A program made the position numbers and the translations under genes. DNA of 64,000 bases from positions 1 to 64,000 of the forward strand of contig CAVAQT010000011.1 in assembly GCA_963590855.1 (NCBI GenBank). Reading direction: 5' to 3'. Within the stretch, counting starts at the first letter, position 1; each line of letters begins with the position of its first letter. This DNA is from Ruminococcus_C sp963590855 (GTDB lineage Bacteria > Bacillota > Clostridia > Oscillospirales > Ruminococcaceae). Below the pieces are notes generated by a model. The model had not been told where the DNA came from, made no database searches, and saw nothing but the letters and a program-made list of their open reading frames with translations. Shown here piece after piece: positions 1 to 8,060 of the stretch.

Positions 1-1
1 G

Positions 2-2479
2 AGCTACGACCTGTCGTCCATCCTCGGCGGCACGGTCACGACGTCGGGCGACAACACCTACACCAACATCACCCTGGACTGGACGAAGTGCGACTATATC
101 ACAGATGTCAGCAAGGTCGGCATCCAGTTCGACAAGTATCCGTCTGGTTTTTCCTATGATGTCTGTTCGAAGGACTATTCGCTGCTGCTGTCCGGACAGA
201 GCTTGACGAAACTGATGATGGGCAGCAATAGTACGATCTCCGCATCTGCTGCCGCGGATAAGATCATACACCTTTACTGTAAGGACGTGAGCCCGGACGA
301 TATTTCCTGCAGCGTGATTGCGCCGGATGCGCCGGTCACCACTACGGTGACTGTTCAGATAACCATTCCTTTAACATGGAACACATATCCATTTCTTCGC
401 CTTAGCTTTGCAGGTGCATTATCGAATGTTGGTTCAGATGTTTCTATTTCACTGAATCGAAAATCTACTACAACAATAGAAATTGATGATGAACAGTATA
501 CTCCCACCCTCACCCTCAATGGCGACAACACCTACACCAACATCACCCTGGACTGGACGAAGTGCGACTATATCACAGATGTCAGCAAGGTCGGCATCCA
601 GTTCGACAAGTATCCGTCTGGTTTTTCCTATGATGTCTGTTCGAAGGACTATTCGCTGCTGCTGTCCGGACAGAGCTTGACGAAACTGATGATGGGCAGC
701 AATAGTACGATCTCCGCATCTGCTGCCGCGGATAAGATCATACACCTTTACTGTAAGGACGTGAGCCCGGACGATATTTCCTGCAGCGTGATTGCGCCGG
801 ATGCGCCGGTCACCACTACGGTGACAACCTCCGCGGAGACTGAAACCGAGACATCGGCAAAGACGTCCGACACCGCGCCGGAGACCTCCGCTTCCACCGA
901 GAGCAGCACTACCTCTGCTACGACAACCACTACCACCACCGCGGCAACGACCGTGACAACCTCTACTACACCGACCACGGCTTCTACTTCTGCCGCAAGC
1001 AGCTCCGCCGCGGAGACAACTTCCGCCACAGAGACCACCTCTGCTTCCACCAGCAGCACCTCCGCGTCTGCGTCGTCGTCTGAGACGGAAACTACATCGG
1101 AGACGAGTGTTACTACCAATAACAGCGATGAATTTAAGCTGTGGTTGGATGGGAAAGATGTGACAAATCAGAAAATAATTGAAGTACCTAAAAATGGAAC
1201 ACTTGAATTTGAAACAAATAAAAAGTTATTAGAGGTCAAAAGCAGTGATACGTATTTCCACAATGCAAGCAAAGTAGACGATACACATTTTACCATAGAA
1301 GGTCTGGTTGAAAATAACTATGATAAGAAAGTTATCATAACACATGATGACGGAACTGGAAATGCTGTGACAAAAGAGTATGTTGTACACGTTGTCAATT
1401 ATGAGATGCTTTCTGTGAAACCATCTTCTCAAAAGTTAGAGTATGGAAGTACAGTTGTATTGAGTGCAAATAAAGAAGATGTTTCTTATACCATTCAAGC
1501 CGGCGATGAATATGTCACACTAGACGGAAATGTTGTTACTGCTGGAACAACAGATGGAGAAGCTGTAATTCTGGCTTCTTATAAAGGAAAATATGGCATA
1601 GAAAAAGCAACTGTTAAAATTACAGTGGTAGAGCAGATTATAACAGGAAATGTTTTTGAGATCTCTGATTTTGAATGGAATAAGGAATATGATATTTCAA
1701 ATTATTTCTATGTCAATGACAGCGGAAGCAGAATTCCAAGTGAGATTCAGATTCATGTAAGCTATGCGTCTAATGAAAATACAGGATTTAATCTCACTGC
1801 ATCTGTGGTAGGAGATTTCTACTGCCAGTATAATTCCAATTACGCTGCCAATTACTCTAAAAATGTATCAGCAAACAGTGGTGACATCAGAACTGATGAT
1901 GCGACATTTTCCATTTATCCAGGCAATGATAATGCTATTCAAGATCTGAAAAAATACGAGAAAACATCATTCCAAGATGCAAAAATTAAGTTCTACAATT
2001 ATTATCAAGCATCGAATTGGAACAATATCAAAATTGATTCAATTACATTTATCTATGACAATGCTGTAGAATCCATGCAGCGTTCAAACGCAATCAACGC
2101 CTACCTACCAGCTGCAATTGAGACCGCAACAACAACCATCACAACCACCACTCCTACTCAAACCACCACCACAACAACCACCACCCAACCCATCGCCGCT
2201 AGCGAAAACGGCAAAAACGTCGGGCTGGACGAATCCAGTGCGGCAGGCTGCAACATCACGTTCAGCGAGTCGCTGTTCAATGACAGCGGTGTGTGCTACT
2301 TTACCATCACGCCTAAGGCAGGCTATACCCTGTCCGACAGTTACACCGTAAAGGTCGGCACCGAGGTGCTCTCTCCGAAGAACAACTATAACCCTAAGAC
2401 AAACCAGTGGTTCTTCTGGAGCAACAAGAGCATGACGGATTATACCATCCATGTGGAGGGCATTTCTCCGGCAGCGTAA
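2..2479 (+). CDS. Repeat-containing Thr/Ser-linker surface protein, 5' end cut by window edge
   Basis: The reading frame is open from base 2, so the start codon lies left of the window. The visible 825 residues run as follows: a segment of about 100 residues, a 56-residue insert, and a second identical copy of that segment (a 305-bp direct repeat). Next comes a Ser/Thr linker at about bases 826-1125, then an AT-rich stretch (about 1126-2100) holding a probable bacterial Ig-like fold (about 1405-1635) and a beta-rich, carbohydrate-binding-like segment. A run of threonines (about 2120-2200) leads to a short C-terminal domain. No catalytic motif, dockerin or LPXTG anchor is visible. Thr-rich linkers joining modules are typical of Ruminococcus fibre-adhesion and cellulosomal proteins, so I infer a secreted adhesin or binding protein. 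The exact function is unknown. Confidence 0.7.
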   Translation, partial: SYDLSSILGGTVTTSGDNTYTNITLDWTKCDYITDVSKVGIQFDKYPSGFSYDVCSKDYSLLLSGQSLTKLMMGSNSTISASAAADKIIHLYCKDVSPDDISCSVIAPDAPVTTTVTVQITIPLTWNTYPFLRLSFAGALSNVGSDVSISLNRKSTTTIEIDDEQYTPTLTLNGDNTYTNITLDWTKCDYITDVSKVGIQFDKYPSGFSYDVCSKDYSLLLSGQSLTKLMMGSNSTISASAAADKIIHLYCKDVSPDDISCSVIAPDAPVTTTVTTSAETETETSAKTSDTAPETSASTESSTTSATTTTTTTAATTVTTSTTPTTASTSAASSSAAETTSATETTSASTSSTSASASSSETETTSETSVTTNNSDEFKLWLDGKDVTNQKIIEVPKNGTLEFETNKKLLEVKSSDTYFHNASKVDDTHFTIEGLVENNYDKKVIITHDDGTGNAVTKEYVVHVVNYEMLSVKPSSQKLEYGSTVVLSANKEDVSYTIQAGDEYVTLDGNVVTAGTTDGEAVILASYKGKYGIEKATVKITVVEQIITGNVFEISDFEWNKEYDISNYFYVNDSGSRIPSEIQIHVSYASNENTGFNLTASVVGDFYCQYNSNYAANYSKNVSANSGDIRTDDATFSIYPGNDNAIQDLKKYEKTSFQDAKIKFYNYYQASNWNNIKIDSITFIYDNAVESMQRSNAINAYLPAAIETATTTITTTTPTQTTTTTTTTQPIAASENGKNVGLDESSAAGCNITFSESLFNDSGVCYFTITPKAGYTLSDSYTVKVGTEVLSPKNNYNPKTNQWFFWSNKSMTDYTIHVEGISPAA
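47..351 (+). repeat. Direct repeat copy 1 (305 bp), pairs with 521-825
   Basis: Bases 47-351 match 521-825 without a difference that I can find. The offset is 474 bp, exactly 158 codons, so the duplication keeps the reading frame. Confidence 0.9.
521..825 (+). repeat. Direct repeat copy 2 (305 bp), pairs with 47-351
   Basis: This is the second copy of the in-frame repeat. The copies diverge abruptly after the shared GTGAC: copy 1 continues into an AT-rich insert (352-520), copy 2 into the Thr/Ser linker. Confidence 0.9.
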
Positions 2480-2493
2480 ATTTACCCCAAAAG

Positions 2494-2537
2494 AAAAGGC
2501 TCATTCCCGGAATGCACACCGGAAATGAGCCTTTTTT
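2494..2537. terminator. Bidirectional terminator between surface protein and prepilin peptidase
   Basis: GGCTCATT (2498-2505) pairs with AATGAGCC (2524-2531). There is an A-rich run on the left and TTTTTT on the right, so it can end both convergent genes. Confidence 0.85.
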
Positions 2538-2544
2538 GCGGCAT

Positions 2545-3330
2545 TTACTGCAAGCCGCACAGTTGTAAATACAGATTCGCAATGGGTTCGCCCACCACCA
2601 GCGCCAGCGCCATGCCGGCGGAGAGGTATGGGCCAAACGCAAACTTCGAGTCCCCAGTCTTTGCCTTGTGGATGAGTCCGAAGATACACCCCAGGATCAG
2701 CCCCAGAAACAGCCCGACCACGACGCCTTTCACGCCCAGGAACAGACCGCCTACGAGCATGAGTTCCGCATCGCCGCGCCCCATGGCGCGTTCGCCGGAC
2801 AGGATCACCAACAGAAACAGGGGAACGGATGCCGCCGCTGCGCCAATGAGATGGGACAGCAGCGTTCCGTTTCCGGTACACACGTCATATACCGTTGCGC
2901 CGATGCCCAGCAGCCCAATGAATCCCAGTACATAGAGATTGATGAGCTGTGTGTCCAGATCCATGAAAAAGACGACCACCAGTGCCGAACAAAACAGGCA
3001 GACCAGACCGGCGTACAGCGGATGGTCGAAGATGCCGAAGTACGCATAGATCAGCACATACAGCACGGCGTTCAGACTTTCCACCAGGGTATAGCGGAAT
3101 GGGATCTTTGCGCCGCAGCTGCGGCATTTTCCCCGGAGACAGCACCAGCTGACAATGGGGATCAGATCTCGTTTGCGAATGGGCGTACCGCAGGTCATGC
3201 AGTGCGAGTTGTTCCGCCAGAGAGATTCCTCTTTCGGCAGACGGTAGATGCAGACATTCAAAAAGCTGCCGATGGCTGCGCCAAAAGCAAAGATGATGCA
3301 GTACAGCAGCGCATAACAAATGTAATACAT
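2545..3330 (-). CDS. Prepilin peptidase / type IV leader peptidase (A24 family)
   Basis: This is a polytopic membrane aspartyl protease of 261 residues, which cleaves and usually N-methylates type IV prepilin-like leaders. Visible family marks are the N-terminal GSFLNVCIYRLP motif, two CxxC pairs (CMTC, CRSC) in the cytoplasmic loop, and the two catalytic Asp regions (MDLDTQLI and GRGDAEL). About seven further hydrophobic helices follow. I start at the fourth codon of the longest frame: AAGGA abuts the first ATG but sits 9 bases before this one. No pilin or assembly ATPase is next to it; its substrates must be encoded elsewhere. Confidence 0.93.
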   Translation of the reverse strand: MYYICYALLYCIIFAFGAAIGSFLNVCIYRLPKEESLWRNNSHCMTCGTPIRKRDLIPIVSWCCLRGKCRSCGAKIPFRYTLVESLNAVLYVLIYAYFGIFDHPLYAGLVCLFCSALVVVFFMDLDTQLINLYVLGFIGLLGIGATVYDVCTGNGTLLSHLIGAAAASVPLFLLVILSGERAMGRGDAELMLVGGLFLGVKGVVVGLFLGLILGCIFGLIHKAKTGDSKFAFGPYLSAGMALALVVGEPIANLYLQLCGLQ

Positions 3331-3370
3331 GAGAATCATTCCTTTTTACAGTGGATTGCCGGAAACAAGA

Positions 3371-3400
3371 ACAGGGCAGGAGCGGTTGCTTCTGCCCTGT
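3371..3400 (-). terminator. Terminator-like hairpin downstream of cytidylate-kinase-like gene
   Basis: A perfect 9-bp stem, ACAGGGCAG (3371-3379) with CTGCCCTGT (3392-3400), follows the stop of the minus-strand gene. The T-run on that strand is weak. Confidence 0.6.
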
Positions 3401-3421
3401 GGTTATTTTTGGCTGCGTTTC

Positions 3422-4033
3422 TTAATAGATGGTCTTTTTTGCGGTTTCTACAACGATATCTGCGCAGAGATCCAGTCCCAGCGCACCGCTGTTCAGGCAG
3501 AGATGATAGTTGTCCTTGTCATACCAGTTTCCGCCGGTGTTGATGCTGTAGAATGTTTCGCGGCGCTTGTCGATCTTGCGGAGCATTGCCTCTACGCGGC
3601 GTTCGTCCACATGATAGTCTGCCACAGCCCGTTCAGAACGGGACTTGGTGTCGGCGTAGATAAATACGTTGAACAGATTCTCCAGATCCCGGAGAATATA
3701 GCTTGCGCAGCGTCCGACAATGACACAATCGCCTTTTTCCGCCAGTTCCCGGATAATGTTGGTCTCGATGATATAAACCTTATCCGACAGCGGCAGGTTC
3801 TCTTCGATGGTGCGTGTCGGGCTGGATGTCAGCATCAGTGTGTATAGAAAACTCTTCGGCGCAGCCTCTTCTGCGGTTTCCAGATATTCCATAGAAACAT
3901 TGCAGCGTTCAGACGCCATTTGTAGAATTTCTCGGTTATAGCACGGGATGCCCAGCCGCTCTGCGATCTTTTCGCCGATCTCGCGGCCGCCGCTTGCATA
4001 TTCTCTTTCAATGGTAATAATTCGATGACTCAT
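3422..4033 (-). CDS. Cytidylate kinase-like family protein
   Basis: This 203-residue protein belongs to the cytidylate-kinase-like (Cytidylate_kin2) family of Firmicutes. It starts with IITIEREYASGGREIG, the family's variant phosphate-binding segment, in place of the GxxGxGKS loop of canonical Cmk. CVIVGRCASYIL and a C-terminal NTGGNWYDKDNYHLCLNSG-type segment also fit the family. It probably phosphorylates a nucleotide, but members have not been clearly assigned a substrate and it need not be the main CMP kinase. GAGGAGG lies 9-10 bases before the ATG. An extended -10 promoter lies at 4066-4071, so it is probably transcribed alone. Confidence 0.85.
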   Translation of the reverse strand: MSHRIITIEREYASGGREIGEKIAERLGIPCYNREILQMASERCNVSMEYLETAEEAAPKSFLYTLMLTSSPTRTIEENLPLSDKVYIIETNIIRELAEKGDCVIVGRCASYILRDLENLFNVFIYADTKSRSERAVADYHVDERRVEAMLRKIDKRRETFYSINTGGNWYDKDNYHLCLNSGALGLDLCADIVVETAKKTIY

Positions 4034-4065
4034 AGTAAAATGCCTCCTCTGAAGTGCTTTTTTCT

Positions 4066-4071
4066 ATTATA
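4066..4071 (-). promoter_or_regulatory. Extended -10 promoter for cytidylate-kinase-like gene
   Basis: On the minus strand TGCTATAAT gives a TG-extended -10. There is no good -35. It lies about 35 bases upstream of the start codon. Confidence 0.55.
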
Positions 4072-4187
4072 GCATACTTTGCGGAATTTTGCACGTTTTG
4101 CGCTGCTTTTTTTACGTTTTTTATAGAAATTCTACGTTTTGTACATTCATATGGGGAATGATTTATGCAGTTTCACAATAGGCAAAA

Positions 4188-6317
4188 TTACTTTACCGCA
4201 TCCTGGATCGCCTGTATGATCTCCGGATAGTACCAGGTGCAGTCCTTGCGGTTCAGCAGACCGAAACCGTTTTTTGTTTCGTTGTTGTCCCAGATAAAGC
4301 ACTTGATGCCGTGCTTCTTAGCTGCGCTGAGGTAATAGCTGAACCATGCTGCTCTGGCAGAGGTATTCTCGTTCTTGTTGACACAGCCGGTTTCGTCGAT
4401 GATGACCGGAATGCCCTTGCTGATAAAGGTGTCGTCCAGGTACTGGAATGTTTCATCCAGTTCTTTCTTGTCGGCATCGCTGCCCCAGTCAGCACGGGTG
4501 TCATCCGGGCCACAGAATTTCCACGGCGCGTAGATGTGCAGGGAGACGATCACATGGTCATCCTTCGGCACGATCATGCCTTCGATCGCCTTTTTCTCTG
4601 CGGACTGTGCGTAGTCGGTGACGATCACGGTGCGGTCTGTGTTAGAACCGCCGGAAGCGCGTACAGTGTCCACAAATGCCTGGAACAGTTCGTTGATGAC
4701 ATCATAAGATTCCTGTGTGCCGCCAGTCCATTCCTCTGCGGAACCGATCACACGAGGCTCGTTCATGCCCTCGAAGATCAGGCGGTGGTCATAGTCCTGG
4801 AAAGTGGCACAGATCTGTTTCCAGATGGTGGTCAGGGTAGTCTTGTCACTTTCCAGCTTGTCCTTGGTAGGGACGAGCCAGAGGGCATCATCGTGGTGTA
4901 CGTTCAGGATGACATACAGTCCGTCATTATAAGCGTAGTCTACCACTTCCTTGACACGGCTCATCCAGGCAGCATCAATGGTGCCGTCTGCGGACATATG
5001 CTCACCCCAGGTGACCGGGATACGAACTGCATTGAAGCCGGCAGCCTTTACCGTATCGATCATCTGCTGTGTGGTCTTGGGGTTGCCCCAGCCGGTCTCT
5101 GTGTCGCTGGAGTTGGTGTCGTGGCTGTCCAGGCTGTTGCCCAGGTTCCAGCCTACCTTGATGTTCTCCACGATCTGCTTGCTGCTCATGGCATTGACCT
5201 GGTCTTTGGTCGGCGTGTCGCCGGTCACTTCTGCCACTGCGCCGCCCTTGGAGGATTCCTCCAACTTCGGCTCTGTTTTGGTGGCAGTGCCAGTGCTGTT
5301 GCTGTAGCGGACGCTCACATTGTTCAGCGTAATGCTGGGCTGGTCGCTCCACCAGTATCCCAGCATCACTTCGCCGCCATTGTCGATGCTTTCCTTTACC
5401 TCATCCGGCACGATCCAGGTCAGTGAGAGACTGGAGGAGTCTGTGAATACGCAGACATTCTTGGTCTGATACCAGCCCTTATCGGTTGCGCAGTCTGCAT
5501 TTTCGTCCACGGATACGCCGAATGCGCCGGTGAATTTGCCCAGTGCGCCGCTGCTGCTGATGTCAAAGGTCACGGTCTGGAGGGTGTCGTCCGCACCGAT
5601 CAGATCAGCCAGGTCGATCTTTGCCGTTTTGGCTGCCTCGTCGTTAAAGCTGAGGGTCGATGCCGGGCTGACGGAGTTGGTGCCGTCCACCGGAACTTCC
5701 TTGGTGCGGGTATAGGTGCAGACGATACTGGACAGCTTCACCTGCTGTACATTGCTCCACCAGTGCCCGAACAGTACTTCGCCGCTGGGGTCGATCTCTG
5801 TCTGGATCTCTGCCGGTACATTCCAGGTAAATTCGGCATAGGCGCTGTTCTGGGACTGTTCAAAGTCTGCTGCCTGATACCATCCTTCATCGGTAGCGCT
5901 GGCGCAGCCTTCCTTTACAGAAACGCCGTAGCCGCCCTTGAAGTCGCCCAGGCTGGAAGAACCGTCGGCGGAGTAGACGATAAAGGTGAAGGACTGTACG
6001 ACATCGCCTTCCTCAATAAAGTTGTCCAGCTTCGCCTTGTAGTTGTTGGAGGCATCGCTGCCCTTGTCCAGCATGGCGTTGATGTCTGTCAGCTCTGTGC
6101 CCAGAGTGGACGAAACCGTTTCGGTGGGGCTGACATGCACCGTGGTGGTTTCTGCGGTGGTCTCTTCTGCGGTGGTGGTCTCCTTTTCCGAGGATTCCTC
6201 TGCGGCGGAAGATTCCGGTTTGCTGCTGTCGCTGTTCTGCTTGCCGCAGCCCGTAAATGCCGAGCCGGCCAGCACGCCGGCGAGCAGCAGCGCCGTGAGT
6301 TGTTTCCAAGATTTCAT
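4188..6317 (-). CDS. GH5 (probably subfamily 4) endo-glycanase lipoprotein with two tandem CBM-like modules
   Basis: This is a 709-residue secreted glycoside hydrolase. Residues 1-24 are a lipoprotein signal (AFTGC, Cys24 lipidated), followed by a Ser/Thr/Glu linker to about residue 75. Two homologous modules of about 110 residues follow (roughly 80-195 and 215-335), each with GWYQ and a YWWS or HWWS motif; they look like CBMs of the kind found in Ruminococcus GH5 enzymes. The catalytic barrel (about 370-709) has NVHHD, the acid/base in MNEPR (Glu520) and the nucleophile in IIDETG (Glu642). Expected substrates are xyloglucan, mixed-linkage glucan or cellulose. There is no dockerin, so it is held at the membrane by its lipid and not in a cellulosome. 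The start is the ATG preceded by AAAGGAAC; an upstream ATG lacks a site. Confidence 0.9.
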   Translation of the reverse strand: MKSWKQLTALLLAGVLAGSAFTGCGKQNSDSSKPESSAAEESSEKETTTAEETTAETTTVHVSPTETVSSTLGTELTDINAMLDKGSDASNNYKAKLDNFIEEGDVVQSFTFIVYSADGSSSLGDFKGGYGVSVKEGCASATDEGWYQAADFEQSQNSAYAEFTWNVPAEIQTEIDPSGEVLFGHWWSNVQQVKLSSIVCTYTRTKEVPVDGTNSVSPASTLSFNDEAAKTAKIDLADLIGADDTLQTVTFDISSSGALGKFTGAFGVSVDENADCATDKGWYQTKNVCVFTDSSSLSLTWIVPDEVKESIDNGGEVMLGYWWSDQPSITLNNVSVRYSNSTGTATKTEPKLEESSKGGAVAEVTGDTPTKDQVNAMSSKQIVENIKVGWNLGNSLDSHDTNSSDTETGWGNPKTTQQMIDTVKAAGFNAVRIPVTWGEHMSADGTIDAAWMSRVKEVVDYAYNDGLYVILNVHHDDALWLVPTKDKLESDKTTLTTIWKQICATFQDYDHRLIFEGMNEPRVIGSAEEWTGGTQESYDVINELFQAFVDTVRASGGSNTDRTVIVTDYAQSAEKKAIEGMIVPKDDHVIVSLHIYAPWKFCGPDDTRADWGSDADKKELDETFQYLDDTFISKGIPVIIDETGCVNKNENTSARAAWFSYYLSAAKKHGIKCFIWDNNETKNGFGLLNRKDCTWYYPEIIQAIQDAVK

Positions 6318-6334
6318 AATGCTGTTCCTTTCTA

Positions 6335-6372
6335 AAAAAACAACGGATGCCAAAGAGGTTCAGCATCCGCCG
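6335..6372 (-). terminator. Terminator or attenuator between pduL and the GH5 gene
   Basis: On the minus strand CGGATGC (6363-6369) pairs with GCATCCG (6344-6350), followed by TTGTTTTTTT. No separate promoter is obvious between it and the GH5 start at 6317. Partial read-through from pduL is therefore possible. Confidence 0.75.
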
Positions 6373-6394
6373 TTGATTTTTGGATTAACAATAA

Positions 6395-6976
6395 TTAGTC
6401 AACTGTGACGATCTCGCCCATCTGGTTGCGTCCTGCGCCTACAGCGTTAGACTCGTCTGTATCGATGTGCATTGCAGTTGCATAGTTCGGAGAAACGCGG
6501 CAAACCACGTCGCCCAGAATTGCCTTTCTGCCGTCAGTGTCGATGCGAACCCAGACAATATCCTTGTCCTTTACGCCAGCCTTAGCAGCATCTTCCGGAG
6601 TGAAGTGGATGTGACGCTTTGCAACGATCACGCCCTCAGAGATCTCCAGCTGACCAGCCGGGCCGACAATGGTACATGCGCCGGAGCCTGCTACGTCACC
6701 GGATTCCCGAACCGGTGCAGCGATGCCGATGGAACGTGCGTCTGTTGCAGACAGCTCGACCTGGTTTGCGCTGCGGAACGGGCCGAGGATCGAAACATTC
6801 GGCAGTTCCTTCTTCGGGCCAACGATAGTAACGCGCTCTTCACTTGCAAACTGTCCCGGCTGAGACAGCATCTTCTTGACAGTCAGTTCCTTTCCTTCAC
6901 CGAACAGAACAGCAAATGCTTCTGCGGTCAGGTGAACGTGTCTTGCAGATGTTTCCACAATAAACTTTTCAGACAT
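6395..6976 (-). CDS. pduL: Phosphate propanoyltransferase / phosphotransacetylase, PduL type
   Basis: This is a 193-residue PduL-type phosphotransacylase, which interconverts acyl-CoA and acyl-phosphate. The two conserved metal-binding histidine motifs are visible: SARHVHL near the N-terminus and AKRHIHF in the second half. It lacks the N-terminal encapsulation peptide of microcompartment forms and no shell genes are nearby. A cytoplasmic role as the phosphotransacetylase of acetate formation is therefore likely (inference). GGGAGG lies 8 bases before the ATG. It has its own promoter (7027-7055) and a perfect palindrome in its leader. A terminator-like hairpin separates it from the GH5 gene. 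Confidence 0.9.
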   Translation of the reverse strand: MSEKFIVETSARHVHLTAEAFAVLFGEGKELTVKKMLSQPGQFASEERVTIVGPKKELPNVSILGPFRSANQVELSATDARSIGIAAPVRESGDVAGSGACTIVGPAGQLEISEGVIVAKRHIHFTPEDAAKAGVKDKDIVWVRIDTDGRKAILGDVVCRVSPNYATAMHIDTDESNAVGAGRNQMGEIVTVD

Positions 6977-6999
6977 AAGTATAACCTCCCATAAATGCT

Positions 7000-7016
7000 G
7001 CCGGCGAGTCGCCGGC
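7000..7016 (-). promoter_or_regulatory. Perfect 17-bp palindrome in the pduL leader
   Basis: GCCGGCGA (7000-7007), one base, TCGCCGGC (7009-7016). It lies between the promoter and the ribosome-binding site. It could be an mRNA hairpin or an operator; nothing in the sequence decides. Confidence 0.5.
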
Positions 7017-7026
7017 TTCTACTCTT

Positions 7027-7055
7027 ATTGTACTACTTTTTACCGGATTCGTCAA
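7027..7055 (-). promoter_or_regulatory. Promoter of pduL
   Basis: On the minus strand TTGACG (7050-7055), a 17-base spacer, and TACAAT (7027-7032). Confidence 0.75.
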
Positions 7056-7119
7056 GGGGATTTGTTCCGATTTTTCCGCGGTGTCTCTCATCGGCTTTGT
7101 GCGTTTTTGCCCGAAACGA

Positions 7120-7148
7120 TTGACATATCGTATCAAAAAAGGTAAAAT
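7120..7148 (+). promoter_or_regulatory. Promoter of the first dockerin-repeat gene
   Basis: TTGACA (7120-7125), a 17-base spacer, TAAAAT (7143-7148). The start codon follows at 7205. Confidence 0.8.
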
Positions 7149-7204
7149 AAGATTGAGGCAAATTTTCAAAGGGGAAACGCTTGTCCCGGAAAGGATGATT
7201 TGAT

Positions 7205-7884
7205 ATGAGACGAGGAAAGAAAGGCGCGGCAGCAGTCTGCACAGCGGCAGTCCTGTTGTGTACCGGAATGTTGCCGGCAATTCCGGCAAAGGCGGCAGAA
7301 ACGGTATATCTGCCGGGAGATGTGGACATGGATGAGATATTACCGGGCACGATGCTGCTATGGTGACGCGCTATCTGTATGTCGATCCGAACTTGTTGTC
7401 AGAGCAGCAGAAACAGCTGGCAGATGTCAATGGAGACGGTGTGATCGATCAGTCGGATGCCGATCAGATCTATGCCAGTCAGGTATATGAACTGGGAAAT
7501 TGGGAAAAGGAAAAGCCGTTCTATGCAATGAATACAAAGCTGACATGCTGCCAGATGCAGCTTTGTGCCTGGGTCTATGCCGGGAATACCGTGGAATTTG
7601 GCGGACGTGCCTGGAGCGCGGAATCAGGGCAGGGATTTCTTTTTCAAAAGATACAGGAGACCGGAAGAATCAGCGAACTGGATTATCACCTGATGGATCT
7701 GGATGCAGATGGAGATATAGATGCGATCGATGCGCTGATTTCTCTGTATGTCAGTGCATTGGAAGGCGCGGGAATGATGCCGGATGGTCTGCTTGAAGAA
7801 AAAAGATATGACTATGATCCGGCGCTGCTGAAAAATATCGGCAATTTTTATGTTTCTCCGGATTTTGTGAATCGGTTTTCGTAA
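7205..7884 (+). pseudogene. Secreted dockerin-loop protein disrupted by a frameshift
   Basis: ATG at 7205 begins a signal peptide (about 30 residues ending in AKAAE) and then PGDVDMD, the start of a dockerin calcium loop. The frame then runs into TGA near 7365. Restoring one base at about 7334-7336 gives DITGHDAAMVTRYLYVDP, which continues without interruption to 7884. The restored protein of about 226 residues has a two-loop dockerin (second loop DVNGDGVIDQSD), a spacer, a third loop (DLDADGDIDAID) and a closing RYD motif. It closely resembles one half of the neighbour at 8061. A promoter is intact, so the break is recent, a sequencing error, or a programmed frameshift. No slippery run is visible at the site. 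Confidence 0.8.
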
Positions 7885-7914
7885 AAAAATAGAGGGCTTT
7901 CTTGGAAACACAGC

Positions 7915-7943
7915 TTGACATTTTGCGCAATTCGTTATATAAT
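7915..7943 (+). promoter_or_regulatory. Consensus promoter of the second dockerin-repeat gene
   Basis: TTGACA (7915-7920), a 17-base spacer, TATAAT (7938-7943): a perfect housekeeping promoter. It leaves a leader of about 110 bases before the ATG at 8061. Confidence 0.9.
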
Positions 7944-8060
7944 GTAAGTGGTGGAGTAGCTGATGTGCAGGAATGCACAGGGAAGGAATCAGCGCCACGG
8001 AAAGGATATTTTTTCATTCTCTGCCCGATTTGGGTATGAGCATTTGAGGGAGGAATTTTT

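Noticed and set aside
7334..7345. Programmed ribosomal frameshift site in the first dockerin-loop gene
   Set aside because: No slippery heptamer or downstream pseudoknot is visible; a mutation or sequencing error is simpler.
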